Positions 34,797-43,618 of a stretch of 64,000 bases of DNA are shown piece by piece. Source of the stretch: Luteolibacter sp. SL250 (lineage in GTDB: Bacteria; Verrucomicrobiota; Verrucomicrobiia; Verrucomicrobiales; Akkermansiaceae); contig NZ_CP113054.1 in NCBI RefSeq assembly GCF_026625605.1, positions 496,001-560,000 on the forward strand, in the 5' to 3' direction. The notes beneath the pieces are model-generated. The model was not told where the DNA came from. It was given only the letters and a program-made list of their open reading frames with translations, and searched no databases. Positions within the stretch are counted from its first letter, which is position 1; each line of letters opens with the position of its first letter. The position numbers and the translations under genes were made by a program.

Positions 34797-35624
34797 TCAG
34801 CGTCCGGCCTCCGCCAGTGCGGCGATCTCCTCCTCCGCCAGCGCCCGCTTGAAAACAGCCAGGCCACCGATGGTACCGCCGAAGAAATTCCCCCAGGAAC
34901 CACCACGGTGAACCGCGCCAACGGTGAAGTCCGCGCCATCCGCGCCGCCGTCGAAGATGCCGTCGGCGTAGGGGAATGGATTCCTCAGCTCCCAGGCATC
35001 CAGCTTCCCGTTCACGAAAACCCGGGAAGCCTTTCCATCATAGCTCATCGCCAGGCACTGCCATTCGCCGAAGGGGATCTTCGTGGCCCCACTGGAGTAG
35101 GTGATGCAGTATTTGTTGCCGGGGGTGCCCCCGCCGATGGCGGAAACATGGCCGTGGATGCGGTTGTCCACCGGGTAGCGTTTCATTTCATCCGCCCGGG
35201 TGGCGGTGGGTGCGTTGAGGAAGAGGCAGTATTGCCGCTTCGCGCGGGTTTCATCCCAAAGTCCGGCAATGGCCTGCCAGGCCTGCTTGTCGCGCCGCTT
35301 CACCCAGGCCACCACGGTCACCTGTGCTTCCTTTCCATGGAGGTCGAGCGGCCCCACATCCTTGCGGTCGATCTGGAAACGCTGGCCGTAGGCGATTTCC
35401 GCGGCGTGGGGGCCGAAGACTCCGCCATCCACCCGCGCGACCCCGCCTTTCTTCTCCACCAGCGAGAGGGCCTGCGTGCCGCCTTTGGAGACGCGCGGAC
35501 TGCCCGCCGGTTCCTGGAAATCCCAGAAGGCGATGAGATCCGGCGTCTTCAGCACACGGTCGGCATCGCCAGCGCACGCCATGCCGCCCAACAACACCAG
35601 GAAAGATCCGGCCAGCAGTTTCAT
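34797..35624 (-). CDS. Secreted LamG-like (concanavalin A-fold) protein
   Basis: 275 residues from the ATG at 35624 (MKLLAGSFLVLLGGMACAGDA); an ATG at 35639 would add five residues. After the signal peptide a single LamG fold is visible: LIAFWDFQEPAGSPR, VTVVAWVKRRDKQAWQAIAGLWDE, WQCLAMSYDGKASRVFVNGKLDAWE and GTIGGLAVFKRALAEEEIAALAEAGR. Such proteins bind glycans or act as companions of polysaccharide-degrading enzymes. The esterase gene lies 48 bp downstream on the same strand. Confidence 0.75.
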   Translation of the reverse strand: MKLLAGSFLVLLGGMACAGDADRVLKTPDLIAFWDFQEPAGSPRVSKGGTQALSLVEKKGGVARVDGGVFGPHAAEIAYGQRFQIDRKDVGPLDLHGKEAQVTVVAWVKRRDKQAWQAIAGLWDETRAKRQYCLFLNAPTATRADEMKRYPVDNRIHGHVSAIGGGTPGNKYCITYSSGATKIPFGEWQCLAMSYDGKASRVFVNGKLDAWELRNPFPYADGIFDGGADGADFTVGAVHRGGSWGNFFGGTIGGLAVFKRALAEEEIAALAEAGR

Positions 35625-35722
35625 CCGGGGAGCTTGCATGATCCATGGCGTCCGCACAATCACCCGGAAGTGGTGTCCGTGCCCGCTGGACAAGTCCGCC
35701 ACCAGCAGCCAGAACTCCGATC

Positions 35723-36985
35723 ATGCGAATCCTTCCCATCATCGCCGCGGCGGTTGCCGCCATCGCGCCACTGCATGCCCAGGAGCAGGCAACGGCCAAC
35801 GAACTGTCCATCCGCGGCGGGCTGCCGAACTTCTTCGACAAGCTGAAGAAGGGCGAGGAAGTCCGGGTCGGCTATCTGGGGGGGAGCATCACCGCCGCGA
35901 ACGGCTGGCGGGTGAAGTCGCTGAAGTGGCTGAAGGAGCAGTATCCCGCCGCGAAGCTGTCCGAGATCAACGCGACCATCGGTGGCACGGGTTCCGATCT
36001 GGGGGTCTTCCGTGCGGACCAGGATGTCATTTCAAAGAAGCCGGACCTGTTGTTCGTCGAGTTCGCGGTGAATGACGGCGGCCCTGCGGAAAAGGTCCAG
36101 CGCTGCATGGAGGGCATCGTCCGCCAGACCTGGAAGGCGGATCCCACGACGGACATCTGCTTCGTCTATACCCTGTCCGAACCGATGCTTCCCGCCTACA
36201 AGGATGGGAAGTTCACCACGGTGGCCACCGCCATGGAGGGTGTGGCGGACCACTACCAGATCCCCAGCATCGCCTTCGGCCCGGAGGTGACGAAGCAGGT
36301 CCTGGATGGATCGCTCATTTTCACCGGCAAGCCGGACCCGGCGAAGCCCGGGCAGCGCTACTTCACCGGCGACTCCGTCCACCCGAATGACACCGGCCAT
36401 GAGGTCTACCAGACGGTCATCGCCCGCAGCCTCACCGCCATGAAGGACTCCGGCACGGGCGGTCCATACAAGCTCGTCGGGAAGGAACCGCTCCGTGCGG
36501 ACAACTGGGAGAACGCGAAGATCGTCCCCATCACCCAGTCGATGCTGAAGGGTAAGTGGACCAAGCAGGATCCCACCCAGCCCGGACCGGCGAAGACATT
36601 CCACAACCGTGTGCCGGAATTCTGGAAAGCGGAGGAAGCCGGTGCCTCCATCGAGTTCATCCTGGAAGGTTCCGTCGCGCAGGTCTATGGACTGGTTGGC
36701 CCGGATGGCGGGGAAGTGGAGATCAAGGTGGATGAACTGGCTCCGAAGAAAGCCCTGCTCTTCGACAAGTACTGCACCTACCACCGTCTCGGGAAGATGG
36801 ACCTGTTCTCCTCTCCGTCCGCCGACCGTCACACCATCTCCGTGACGCTCACCGGGAAGATGCCGGACAAGGCGAAGATCCTCTCCGGGGAGAATCTCAA
36901 GAAGATGGAGGCGAATCCGGAGCCGTATGCCAAGGCGGTCTGGTATGCGGGATCCCTGCTGGTGCTGGGGGATGTCGCGGAGTGA
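35723..36985 (+). CDS. Secreted SGNH/GDSL-type hydrolase
   Basis: 420 residues from the ATG at 35723 (MRILPIIAAAVAAIAPLHAQ, a signal peptide). Block I is VGYLGGSITAANGW, with GGS in place of GDS. Block III is FAVNDGG and block V is DSVHPNDTGH, giving the catalytic Ser, Asn and Asp/His. The C-terminal part (about 300-420) is a beta-rich accessory region. Likely an esterase on sugar acetyl groups; the substrate is unknown. The lipoprotein gene begins at its stop codon (TGATG). Confidence 0.82.
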   Translation: MRILPIIAAAVAAIAPLHAQEQATANELSIRGGLPNFFDKLKKGEEVRVGYLGGSITAANGWRVKSLKWLKEQYPAAKLSEINATIGGTGSDLGVFRADQDVISKKPDLLFVEFAVNDGGPAEKVQRCMEGIVRQTWKADPTTDICFVYTLSEPMLPAYKDGKFTTVATAMEGVADHYQIPSIAFGPEVTKQVLDGSLIFTGKPDPAKPGQRYFTGDSVHPNDTGHEVYQTVIARSLTAMKDSGTGGPYKLVGKEPLRADNWENAKIVPITQSMLKGKWTKQDPTQPGPAKTFHNRVPEFWKAEEAGASIEFILEGSVAQVYGLVGPDGGEVEIKVDELAPKKALLFDKYCTYHRLGKMDLFSSPSADRHTISVTLTGKMPDKAKILSGENLKKMEANPEPYAKAVWYAGSLLVLGDVAE

Positions 36986-37737
36986 TGCCGCCTCCCTTTC
37001 TCCCGGAGATGAAAGCCGCCTTCCTCCTTTTGCCGCCCGCCGTCCTGCTCGCCTCGTGCGCGGGGCCGGGCGGCACCACCGCCAGCTCCCCGCTGGAGCT
37101 GCTGCCCGCGAAGCCGGAGAAAGGGACGCTTTTCAAATACTATCAGACGCAGGCGGAATCCCCCCGGAAGAACAACTGGGCCGCGCCGCTCGATTTCTCC
37201 GGGATCTCCTGGAATGACACGCGTTGCGCCACGCTCATCTCGCCTTCCCATGTGGTGATGGCCGCGCACTACATCCGGGACGCCCATACGCCCGCCGTCT
37301 TCCATGACCGGTTGGGCCAGCCGGAGGAACGGTTCATCGTCTCCCACAAGGTGCTGGCCGGTGTCGGTGACATCGCGGTGGGGAAGCTGAACATGCGCCT
37401 GCCGTCAGGCTACAAGGCCTACCGCTTCGCCAGCCCGGCGGATGTCACGCCGGGCACGCCCGTCATCACCACGGACCAGACACTCACCGCTTCCATCCAC
37501 CAGGTGAGGGAGGTTTTCGGGAAAGGCATCGCGTTCGATTGGGTGCCGTCCATTGATCCTGTCTACCGCCGGCACCTCATCCCCGGGGATAGCGGACATC
37601 CCACCTTCATCCTGAAGAATGGGGAACTGCTGTTGGTGGAAACGCACACCACCGGCGGCCCGGGTGCCGGGCCTTTCTACGGGGATCCGGAGGTGCGGCA
37701 GGCCATCCGTGCCGCGATGGCCGAGCTGGGGGATTGA
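36985..37737 (+). CDS. Trypsin-like serine protease, putative lipoprotein
   Basis: 250 residues from the ATG overlapping the previous stop (TGATG); an ATG at 37009 is a plausible alternative start. The signal region ends in the lipobox LASC. Catalytic triad candidates: His in SPSHVVMAAHYI, Asp in GDIAVGKLN, Ser in PGDSGHPTF. All three lie in the order of chymotrypsin-fold proteases. It should sit lipid-anchored in the envelope. Coupling to the SGNH hydrolase suggests joint expression. Confidence 0.72.
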   Translation: MPPPFLPEMKAAFLLLPPAVLLASCAGPGGTTASSPLELLPAKPEKGTLFKYYQTQAESPRKNNWAAPLDFSGISWNDTRCATLISPSHVVMAAHYIRDAHTPAVFHDRLGQPEERFIVSHKVLAGVGDIAVGKLNMRLPSGYKAYRFASPADVTPGTPVITTDQTLTASIHQVREVFGKGIAFDWVPSIDPVYRRHLIPGDSGHPTFILKNGELLLVETHTTGGPGAGPFYGDPEVRQAIRAAMAELGD

Positions 37738-37744
37738 CCTACGT

Positions 37745-38596
37745 TCACGGCTCCACGCCCGCCAGCTTGTCCGGATTCCGGACGATGTAGATGGCCTTCA
37801 GCTTTCCGCCGCCGAAGGCGAAGGTCATCGCACTGAGATTGCCATCCCCGCCGCGGATGATGACCCCGGGTGATCCGTTGATGCGGACGAACCTCGCCGG
37901 CGGCGGGCTGTCCGGATGGAAACGCCGCAGGCCGATGAACATGCGGCCGATCTTGTCCGGACCGTAGATCGGCAGGATGGCGGCGCGGACCTTTCCGCCG
38001 CCGTCACTGTAGAGGACGGCATCCTCCGTGAGCATGGAGATCAGGTCGGACAGCTCTCCGGTCTGTGTCGCCTGGATGAATTCCGCGACCAGCCGTTCCG
38101 CCTCCTCCGTGGCGGTGGGGCCGGGTTGTTCCATGGTGCCGAGCCGGGTCTTCGCCCGGGAGACCATCTGGCGGCAGTTCGCGGCGGACTTGCCAACGAT
38201 CTCCGCGATGGCGTCATAGTCATGGCCGAAGGCCTCCCGCAGCAGGAACACGGCGCGCTCCACCGGCGACAGTTCCTCCAGCATCATCATGAAGGCGGTG
38301 CCCAGGGAGTCTGCCAAGGCGGCGGGGGAGCCGTCGCTTTCCCCGAAGATAGGCTCCGGCAGCCAGGTGCCGACGTATTCCTCCCGCTGGCGGCGGGCGG
38401 AGCGCATCTGGTCGATGCACAGGCGGGTGATGGTGGTGGTGAGCCATGCCTTCGGCTCCCGGATGGTGGAGGCATCCTCCAGCCGGTGCCAGCGGAGGTA
38501 GGTTTCCTGCACCATGTCTTCCGCCTCCGTCACGCGGCCGAGCATGCGGTAGGCGATGCTGAAAAGCAGGGGGCGGCACTCGTCGGTCGTGGACAT
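37745..38596 (-). CDS. ECF41-family RNA polymerase sigma factor
   Basis: 283 residues from the ATG at 38596 (MSTTDECR). Sigma region 2 lies at about 10-75 (LLFSIAYRMLGRVTEAEDMVQETYLRW) and region 4 at about 105-160 (LSPVERAVFLLREAFGHDYDAIAEIVGKS). The SnoaL-like C-terminal extension carries the three ECF41 landmarks: WLPEP in the linker region, DGGGK, and NPDKL at the end. In this group the extension replaces a separate anti-sigma factor. The gene lies 20 bp after an AhpD/CMD-type gene, the typical ECF41 partner, and an ECF41-type promoter precedes that gene. Confidence 0.93.
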   Translation of the reverse strand: MSTTDECRPLLFSIAYRMLGRVTEAEDMVQETYLRWHRLEDASTIREPKAWLTTTITRLCIDQMRSARRQREEYVGTWLPEPIFGESDGSPAALADSLGTAFMMMLEELSPVERAVFLLREAFGHDYDAIAEIVGKSAANCRQMVSRAKTRLGTMEQPGPTATEEAERLVAEFIQATQTGELSDLISMLTEDAVLYSDGGGKVRAAILPIYGPDKIGRMFIGLRRFHPDSPPPARFVRINGSPGVIIRGGDGNLSAMTFAFGGGKLKAIYIVRNPDKLAGVEP

Positions 38597-38616
38597 GAGG
38601 GAAGGGGACGGTGGTT

Positions 38617-39087
38617 TCAGTTCAGTGGTGCCACGGGCAGGCGGAAGCCCACGCCGAAACGATTCCATGCATTGATGGTGGCGATGGCGAGAGTGAGTTC
38701 GGGGATCTCCTTCTCGCTGAAGTGCGCGCGGAGTTCCGCGAAGTCCGCGTCGGTCACATGGCCGCCGGGCAGGTTGGTCAGTGCCTCCGTCCAGCGCAGC
38801 ACGGCCCGCTCCGCCGGGGTGTAGAGGTGGGGTGCTTCCCGCCACACCGGCAGCAGGTTCAGCCGCTGGGCGCTTTCTCCGCCTTTCAGCAGATCGTTGA
38901 AGTGCATGTCGATGCAGTAGGCGCAACCGTTGATCTGGGAGGCGCGGAGCTTGATCAGCTCATAGAGTTTCGGGTCGATGCCCGACGAACGGACCGCGCC
39001 TTCCAGGGCGATCATGGCTTTCATGGTGTCCGGTGCGGTTTTCCAGTGTTCAATGCGGGCCTTCGGGGTGCCGGTGTCTTCGTTCAT
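38617..39087 (-). CDS. Carboxymuconolactone decarboxylase/AhpD-family protein
   Basis: 156 residues. CAYCIDMHF holds the CxxC-xxx-H motif of AhpD-like enzymes, which use the cysteine pair in redox reactions. Helices flank it, with RWTEALTNLPGGHVTDADF downstream. ECF41 sigma factors usually sit beside such a gene and drive it. Here it is transcribed first, with the sigma gene 20 bp behind. The ATG at 39087 lies about 11 bp after the -10 element, so the leader is very short. Confidence 0.88.
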   Translation of the reverse strand: MNEDTGTPKARIEHWKTAPDTMKAMIALEGAVRSSGIDPKLYELIKLRASQINGCAYCIDMHFNDLLKGGESAQRLNLLPVWREAPHLYTPAERAVLRWTEALTNLPGGHVTDADFAELRAHFSEKEIPELTLAIATINAWNRFGVGFRLPVAPLN

Positions 39088-39097
39088 ACACCCTGAT

Positions 39098-39124
39098 GAC
39101 GAAACCGGCTGTGGGTTTGTGACA
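39098..39124 (-). promoter_or_regulatory. ECF41-type promoter of the CMD/sigma operon
   Basis: On the minus strand TGTCACA (39118-39124), a 16-bp spacer and CGTC (39098-39101) match the -35 and -10 elements known for ECF41 sigma factors. The site reads into the CMD gene starting at 39087 and thence into the sigma gene, implying autoregulation. Confidence 0.82.
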
Positions 39125-39205
39125 GGGGAGAGGAATATTTTCCGGGCTGGCGCGGATATGGAATTCTGTTTCCTCCGCCGGTGGTCCGCCATAGGATGGC
39201 GGGAC

Positions 39206-40159
39206 GTGAGTGGTACGACGACGAAGGGACAGATGCTGGTGGCCGCGCCGGTCCGGTGGGATGAAGCGTGTTTCTCCGTACCCGCGGTGAGGGCGCTGGT
39301 GGCATCCGGTCTGGCGGTCGGCGTACTCTGCGAGGAACGGCAGGTGCCTTTCTGGGAAAGGATCACCGGCATCCGCGTGACGGGCTTTCCCCCGAAGCCG
39401 GATGTGAAGGAGCTGGCCGCCGGGATTGCAGGGGGTTGGTCCGGGGCCTTGGTCTGGGAGCCTGGCACCGCGGCGGACATCATCGTCCGCGCGCAGATCG
39501 CCAAACGCATCGGGCCGGAAACCAAGGCGCTGCGGAAGGTGATGACCCACCCGGTGAACCAGGTGAAGGAACCGGGACCGGTGGAGCACCGCGTCCGATT
39601 CTACCTTTCGCTGGTGGAGAAGCTGGGCGTCATCACCTCACGGCCGGAGTTTTTCGCTCCTCTGGAAAGCGTCGCGCCTCCGGTGGCCGGGAATGTCATG
39701 CTCTGCCCGGACTCCGACCTGGGCGTGACCTATGAGTGGCCGTTGGACCGCTGGGTGGAACTGGCCGGTGCGCTGAAGGCGGAAGGCGCGAAGCTGACCA
39801 TCGCCGGGCTGTCCGGCACCCGTGGAAAGGGCAGGCTGCTGGCGGAAAAGCTGGGGGAGAGCGAACGGTTTCTGGAGGCCCGGCCACTGGCGGGCGCGCT
39901 CGATCTGTTCGCCGCACATCAGGTGGTCATCGCCTCGGAAAGTTCTCTGCCCCACGTGGCCGCCTTCGCCGGGGCCACCTGTGTGACCCTTTTTGGCCCC
40001 GGAGACCCCACTTCGCGCAGGCCGCTCGGCAGGCAGCACGGCATCGCCCGCCGCCACGTGGAATGCGCGCCGTGTTTCCTCGAAAAATGCCCCATGGACC
40101 TGCGCTGCCAGGAGGAGCTGAACGTGGACCGGGTGATGGGCGTGGTGGCGGCGTTGTAG
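39206..40159 (+). CDS. Glycosyltransferase family 9 (heptosyltransferase-like), second copy
   Basis: 317 residues from the GTG at 39206, chosen because AGGATGG lies just before it and the GT9 fold begins soon after; an ATG at 39158 would add an atypical Trp/Arg-rich head. VRWDEACFSVPAVRALVASG replaces the usual GDxxL start. The donor half is intact in outline: PDSDLGVTYEWPLDRWVELA, AAHQVVIASESSLPHVAAFAG and CVTLFGPGDPTSRRPLG. Four C-terminal cysteines (ECAPCFLEKC, LRCQEEL) resemble those in LPS heptosyltransferases. Likely an LPS-core enzyme of unknown acceptor. Confidence 0.8.
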   Translation: MSGTTTKGQMLVAAPVRWDEACFSVPAVRALVASGLAVGVLCEERQVPFWERITGIRVTGFPPKPDVKELAAGIAGGWSGALVWEPGTAADIIVRAQIAKRIGPETKALRKVMTHPVNQVKEPGPVEHRVRFYLSLVEKLGVITSRPEFFAPLESVAPPVAGNVMLCPDSDLGVTYEWPLDRWVELAGALKAEGAKLTIAGLSGTRGKGRLLAEKLGESERFLEARPLAGALDLFAAHQVVIASESSLPHVAAFAGATCVTLFGPGDPTSRRPLGRQHGIARRHVECAPCFLEKCPMDLRCQEELNVDRVMGVVAAL

Positions 40160-40181
40160 GGATTGCCACGCCACTACCTTC

Positions 40182-41321
40182 TCACCGGCGTGACTTTCTC
40201 GCCGCGGCGATCTGGGCCATCAGGCGGTGCAGGATGAGGCGGTGGTCGAGGCCGGTGGTGACCAGGGCCTGGTCAGCGGTCAGCGTCGCCTCCAAGACTT
40301 GCTGGAGTCCGCCCAGCTCAAAGTTTCCGGCGCTCTGGACCGCGAGGAAAATGGGGAAGACATTCACGCCGGAGCCGTCCTTTTTCTGCGGCAGCCACGC
40401 GCGGTCCGCCTCCGGAAGCCGGTTCAGCCCGCCGGCGAACGACTGGTAGTTGCCAGCCGGGATGTTGAGTTTCTCCACGATGAGCTTTGCCATGTAGAGG
40501 TTGCGGATCGTCGGGATCACGGAGGCGCGCATGATGCCGATGGCGGATTCATCCGCCTCCAGTTGCTGGTCGATCAGCTCGATCGCGCGGAGGGCGTCGC
40601 CTTTCTGGATCGATTTTCCGATTTCGAAAACGACGGCGGCCCGGCTCAGTGGCACCATCTGGCGGACGTCTTCCTCCGTGACGGTGCGGCGTTCTTCGCC
40701 GAGGAAAAGGTCCAGCTTCTCCAGCTCGTTGCCGATCTGCTGGGACTGCTCCCCCGCGAGCAGGACGAAGAGTTCCAGCGCGTCCGGCTCGAACTTCAGG
40801 CCGAGTTCCGCGGAGCGCTTCGAGACGAGGTGCCCGACCTGATCCATCCAGTCGTCGCGGGAGGTGTCGATGCGGTCGTAGGTCTGCACGTCCGCCGTCT
40901 TTTCGATGAACTTCCAGAAGCCGCGCCGCTTGTCCACGCCCATGGCGGTGAGGAGGAACTTCACGCCGTCCGGCAGGCCTTTTTCCAAAGTGGCACGGAG
41001 CGCCTCGATGCCGGCCTCCGTCCGCTGGGAGCGGCCGGTCACGGTGTCCGCGAAGAAGTTGGCGTTGCGCAGCCAGACCACCTTGTCCCCGCCGAACATG
41101 GGGATGGTCAGCAGTGCCTGCACGGTGGAGGCGCAGATCTCATAGGCGGAGTCCGAGTTGTCCGCGATGCCGTCGATCGTCTCGTGGGTGAAGCCGTCGT
41201 CCACGCCGCCGGTCAGCTCATTGTGGAGGTGGAGCGCCTTTTCCCGGACCAAGCCTTCGTCGGTGCCGACGATGGCGAAGAAGTTGCCGGATTTCGGGGA
41301 TGCTTTCGGTTTGGCGGCCAC
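40182..41321 (-). CDS. holA: DNA polymerase III subunit delta
   Basis: 379 residues from a GTG at 41321 (VAAKPKASPKSGNFFAIVG); no nearer ATG suits. The N-terminal ATPase-like fold (about 18-165, IPMFGGDKVVWLRNANFF) leads to the helical domains II and III (about 170-379), with FVLLAGEQSQQIGNELEKLDLFLG and ADRAWLPQKK, as in HolA. It is the clamp-loader wrench that opens the beta clamp. It diverges from the cytochrome b562-like gene, 106 bp away. Confidence 0.87.
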   Translation of the reverse strand: MAAKPKASPKSGNFFAIVGTDEGLVREKALHLHNELTGGVDDGFTHETIDGIADNSDSAYEICASTVQALLTIPMFGGDKVVWLRNANFFADTVTGRSQRTEAGIEALRATLEKGLPDGVKFLLTAMGVDKRRGFWKFIEKTADVQTYDRIDTSRDDWMDQVGHLVSKRSAELGLKFEPDALELFVLLAGEQSQQIGNELEKLDLFLGEERRTVTEEDVRQMVPLSRAAVVFEIGKSIQKGDALRAIELIDQQLEADESAIGIMRASVIPTIRNLYMAKLIVEKLNIPAGNYQSFAGGLNRLPEADRAWLPQKKDGSGVNVFPIFLAVQSAGNFELGGLQQVLEATLTADQALVTTGLDHRLILHRLMAQIAAARKSRR

Positions 41322-41427
41322 GCCGGGAGATTGGACGGTGCGCGCCGGACATCCAACTCCGAAGGTGTCCCGCCGGAAAACTTTCCGTTGAAAAGCGGAG
41401 GGGCTTGGGCCGTAGTGGAGGTGACGT

Positions 41428-41841
41428 ATGAAGAACCCCATATTCTCGATCGTTTTCGCCGCCCTCGCCCTGATCCCGGTGGGCGCATCCGCCGCCGAGC
41501 CGAACAAGGTGCATGAGCAGATGGAAAAGATGGACGACGCCTACAAGGCGTTCCGCAAGGAGACCGACCCGGCGAAGGGCGCGGAACTCGCCCGCGAGGC
41601 CCAGACCTACGCCATCCAGAGCCTTTCCGAAGTGCCGCAGATGGTAAAGAACATCACCGATCCCGCGGAGAAGGCGAAGGCGCTGGCCACCTACAAGAAG
41701 ATGATGGCCAAGCTGGTCGCCTCCCTCTGCGAGGTGGAGGAAGCGTTCCTCAACGGCAAGATCGAGGACGTGGAAACCATCGTCGATTCCCTCAAGGACC
41801 AGAAGAAGGAAGGCCACGAGAAGTTCGTCCCGGAGGAGTGA
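41428..41841 (+). CDS. Cytochrome b562-like periplasmic four-helix protein
   Basis: 137 residues. Signal peptide about 1-22 (ending ASA). The mature part is all-helical. EQMEKMDDAYKAFRKE aligns with the cytochrome b562 N-terminal helix that supplies the axial Met (Met32 here), and FLNGKIEDVETIVDSLKDQKKEGHEKF with the C-terminal helix supplying the axial His (His130). Both ligands therefore appear present, but heme binding is inferred. It stands alone between holA and a convergent lipase-like gene. Confidence 0.62.
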   Translation: MKNPIFSIVFAALALIPVGASAAEPNKVHEQMEKMDDAYKAFRKETDPAKGAELAREAQTYAIQSLSEVPQMVKNITDPAEKAKALATYKKMMAKLVASLCEVEEAFLNGKIEDVETIVDSLKDQKKEGHEKFVPEE

Positions 41842-41871
41842 TCCCCGCAGGACGGTGACTGCCTGGTGCCC

Positions 41872-43452
41872 TCAGCGGAGGTGCAGCTTGAGGATGCGTT
41901 TGACCTCCTCCGAACTCACCGGGCAGTCGGTCACGCCGTGACCCCATGGGACCACCTTTTCGGATTCCACGGGGTTCACGCAGGATGAATGATAGGGGAC
42001 GACCCCGTCGGAGCAGTCGGGGATCTGTCCCTTGCCCCGGTTGCCGACGATGGAGTGGAAGTGGATGTTCCGCGGCAGGGGCATCTTGTTCAGTGCCTTG
42101 ATGCCCCGGCTCCGCGGTGACAGGCTGCTGATGGAGGTGGGCATGCGGGGTGCCTCTCCCCCCGCCTCAGCGGACTCCTTCGCGGCATGGAGGGTGGCGT
42201 CCAGCAGGTCCACGGTGAGGATCTTCGGCAGGCGGATGAAGTTGGAGGTCATCATCGCGAAGCGCATGTTCGCCATCGGGCTGCCATGGTGGGGGACTGC
42301 GAGGAAGACGACGCGCTTCGGCTCCTTGAGAGGCTTGTAGAACATGCCCGCGCGGATGAGTTCGCGGGTGCTTCCGTTCACCTCCAGTTGGTCGATGGGT
42401 TTGTCGAAATGCTCATCATAGATCACGCGGCCCGGGTCGGTGATGCTGGAGCGGGTGATGAGTCCGCCCATGGAGTGGGCCAGGATGACCATGTTGTTGA
42501 GCTGGGTGTCATCCCCCTGTGTGCGGGCGTATTTCGTCGCGGCGTTGATGTATTCGCGGAAGCGGATGCCGGTGTAGAGCCACGGATTCCCCGTGGGGTA
42601 GTTGAACAGCCAGACCTGGTATTTCTCGCGGAACCATGGCTCCGGGGAGAGGTCGTTGATGATGTAGCGGAAGGCGTCCGGGCTGGATTTCAGTCCATGG
42701 ACCATCACGATGGGGATCTTCTTCGGATCGTAGGGTTGGAGAAAGTAGAGTCCGGTTTCCTCCATGTAGCGTCCGGGCAGCAGCACGTTCTGGATGGTGA
42801 GGTCATCCAGGTTGCTCATGTTCCAGTAGAAGACATTGGGCGCGGTCCAGTCCGCGGCGAGCGGGCGGCGGGTCTCCGCGTAGTAGAAATCATCATCGAT
42901 CCAGCGCTTCACGAAGTGCCAGACCGGCTTCCCGTCCTTGTCGAAGCGGAGGGTGGCATTCACCGCGTAGGGCATGCCGGTGGGCGGCTGGAACGCGGGG
43001 CGGGGGACATTGATGGGCGTGGTCTCCTTCCAGCCGACCAACGCGACGCCGATGCCGGGGGTGAGGTGGCGCCGGTTTTCCCGCCGGATCTTCACATTCG
43101 TGGCGGGGAAAAGGGCGTCGAATTCGCCGGGGTCCGCCTTGTGACGCTTCGCCGGAAAGATGGTGGTGTCCATGGCGGCGGCGCGGTCCTGCCAGGAACC
43201 CTGGCCGCAGCGGAGCTGGTCGAACAGCCGGGCGACGGCGGTGTTGTAGTCCGCCTCCGCCTTCGGCCAGTCGGCCTTGCGTGATCCGTCGGCCAGCACC
43301 TGCCAGGAGGTCCTCGCGGTCTCGACCAGCGTGTTGGCGGGTGCCCGGGACGCCCGCGGCACACGGTGGCACTGCGGAGGCTGGGGAGCACCGCAGTGGG
43401 TGAGGCAGACGACGGCCAGAAAAGGCAGCGCGAAACGGACGATGACTTTCAT
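41872..43452 (-). CDS. Secreted lipase-like alpha/beta hydrolase
   Basis: 526 residues from the ATG at 43452 (MKVIVRFALPFLAVVCLTHC); the Cys could be a lipoprotein anchor, though LTHC is a poor lipobox. A family-unknown N-terminal region (about 30-230) precedes the hydrolase: PIVMVHGLKSSPDAFRYIINDL, nucleophile elbow ILAHSMGGLI and FLAVPHHGSPMA. The likely acid and His lie in DGVVPYHSS and WGHGVTDCP. This resembles lipase/esterase proteins with a PGAP1-like core. It lies downstream of the DUF5722 gene on the same strand, across a REP-like element. Confidence 0.8.
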   Translation of the reverse strand: MKVIVRFALPFLAVVCLTHCGAPQPPQCHRVPRASRAPANTLVETARTSWQVLADGSRKADWPKAEADYNTAVARLFDQLRCGQGSWQDRAAAMDTTIFPAKRHKADPGEFDALFPATNVKIRRENRRHLTPGIGVALVGWKETTPINVPRPAFQPPTGMPYAVNATLRFDKDGKPVWHFVKRWIDDDFYYAETRRPLAADWTAPNVFYWNMSNLDDLTIQNVLLPGRYMEETGLYFLQPYDPKKIPIVMVHGLKSSPDAFRYIINDLSPEPWFREKYQVWLFNYPTGNPWLYTGIRFREYINAATKYARTQGDDTQLNNMVILAHSMGGLITRSSITDPGRVIYDEHFDKPIDQLEVNGSTRELIRAGMFYKPLKEPKRVVFLAVPHHGSPMANMRFAMMTSNFIRLPKILTVDLLDATLHAAKESAEAGGEAPRMPTSISSLSPRSRGIKALNKMPLPRNIHFHSIVGNRGKGQIPDCSDGVVPYHSSCVNPVESEKVVPWGHGVTDCPVSSEEVKRILKLHLR

Positions 43453-43513
43453 TTGGCGGAGCGGTCGGAGAATGGAGGAGGAAAGGGAAGATTCCAAGAT
43501 CGGATCTCATCTT

Positions 43514-43618
43514 GTAGCGGAAGTCGTGAGACTTCCGGCTGGGGGAAGTCCACTGAAAACCGGAGCCAGTTCGGTCGTGGTGAACCTGCCCAGCCGAACC
43601 TCTCACGAGGTTCGCTAC
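43514..43618. repeat. Paired REP-like hairpins
   Basis: Two 30-nt units face each other: 43514-43543 holds CGGAAGTC-GTGA-GACTTCCG and 43589-43618 holds CGAACCTC-TCAC-GAGGTTCG. Both are flanked by GTAGC outside and GGCTGGG/CCCAGCC inside, so the pair is also a larger inverted repeat with 24 of 30 positions matching. The stem bases differ between units but stay self-complementary. The right unit includes the TAG stop of the DUF5722 gene. Confidence 0.75.

Noticed and set aside
38597..38926. N-terminal extension of the ECF41 sigma factor
   Set aside because: It would overlap the CMD gene in another frame, and region 2 starts right after the ATG at 38596.
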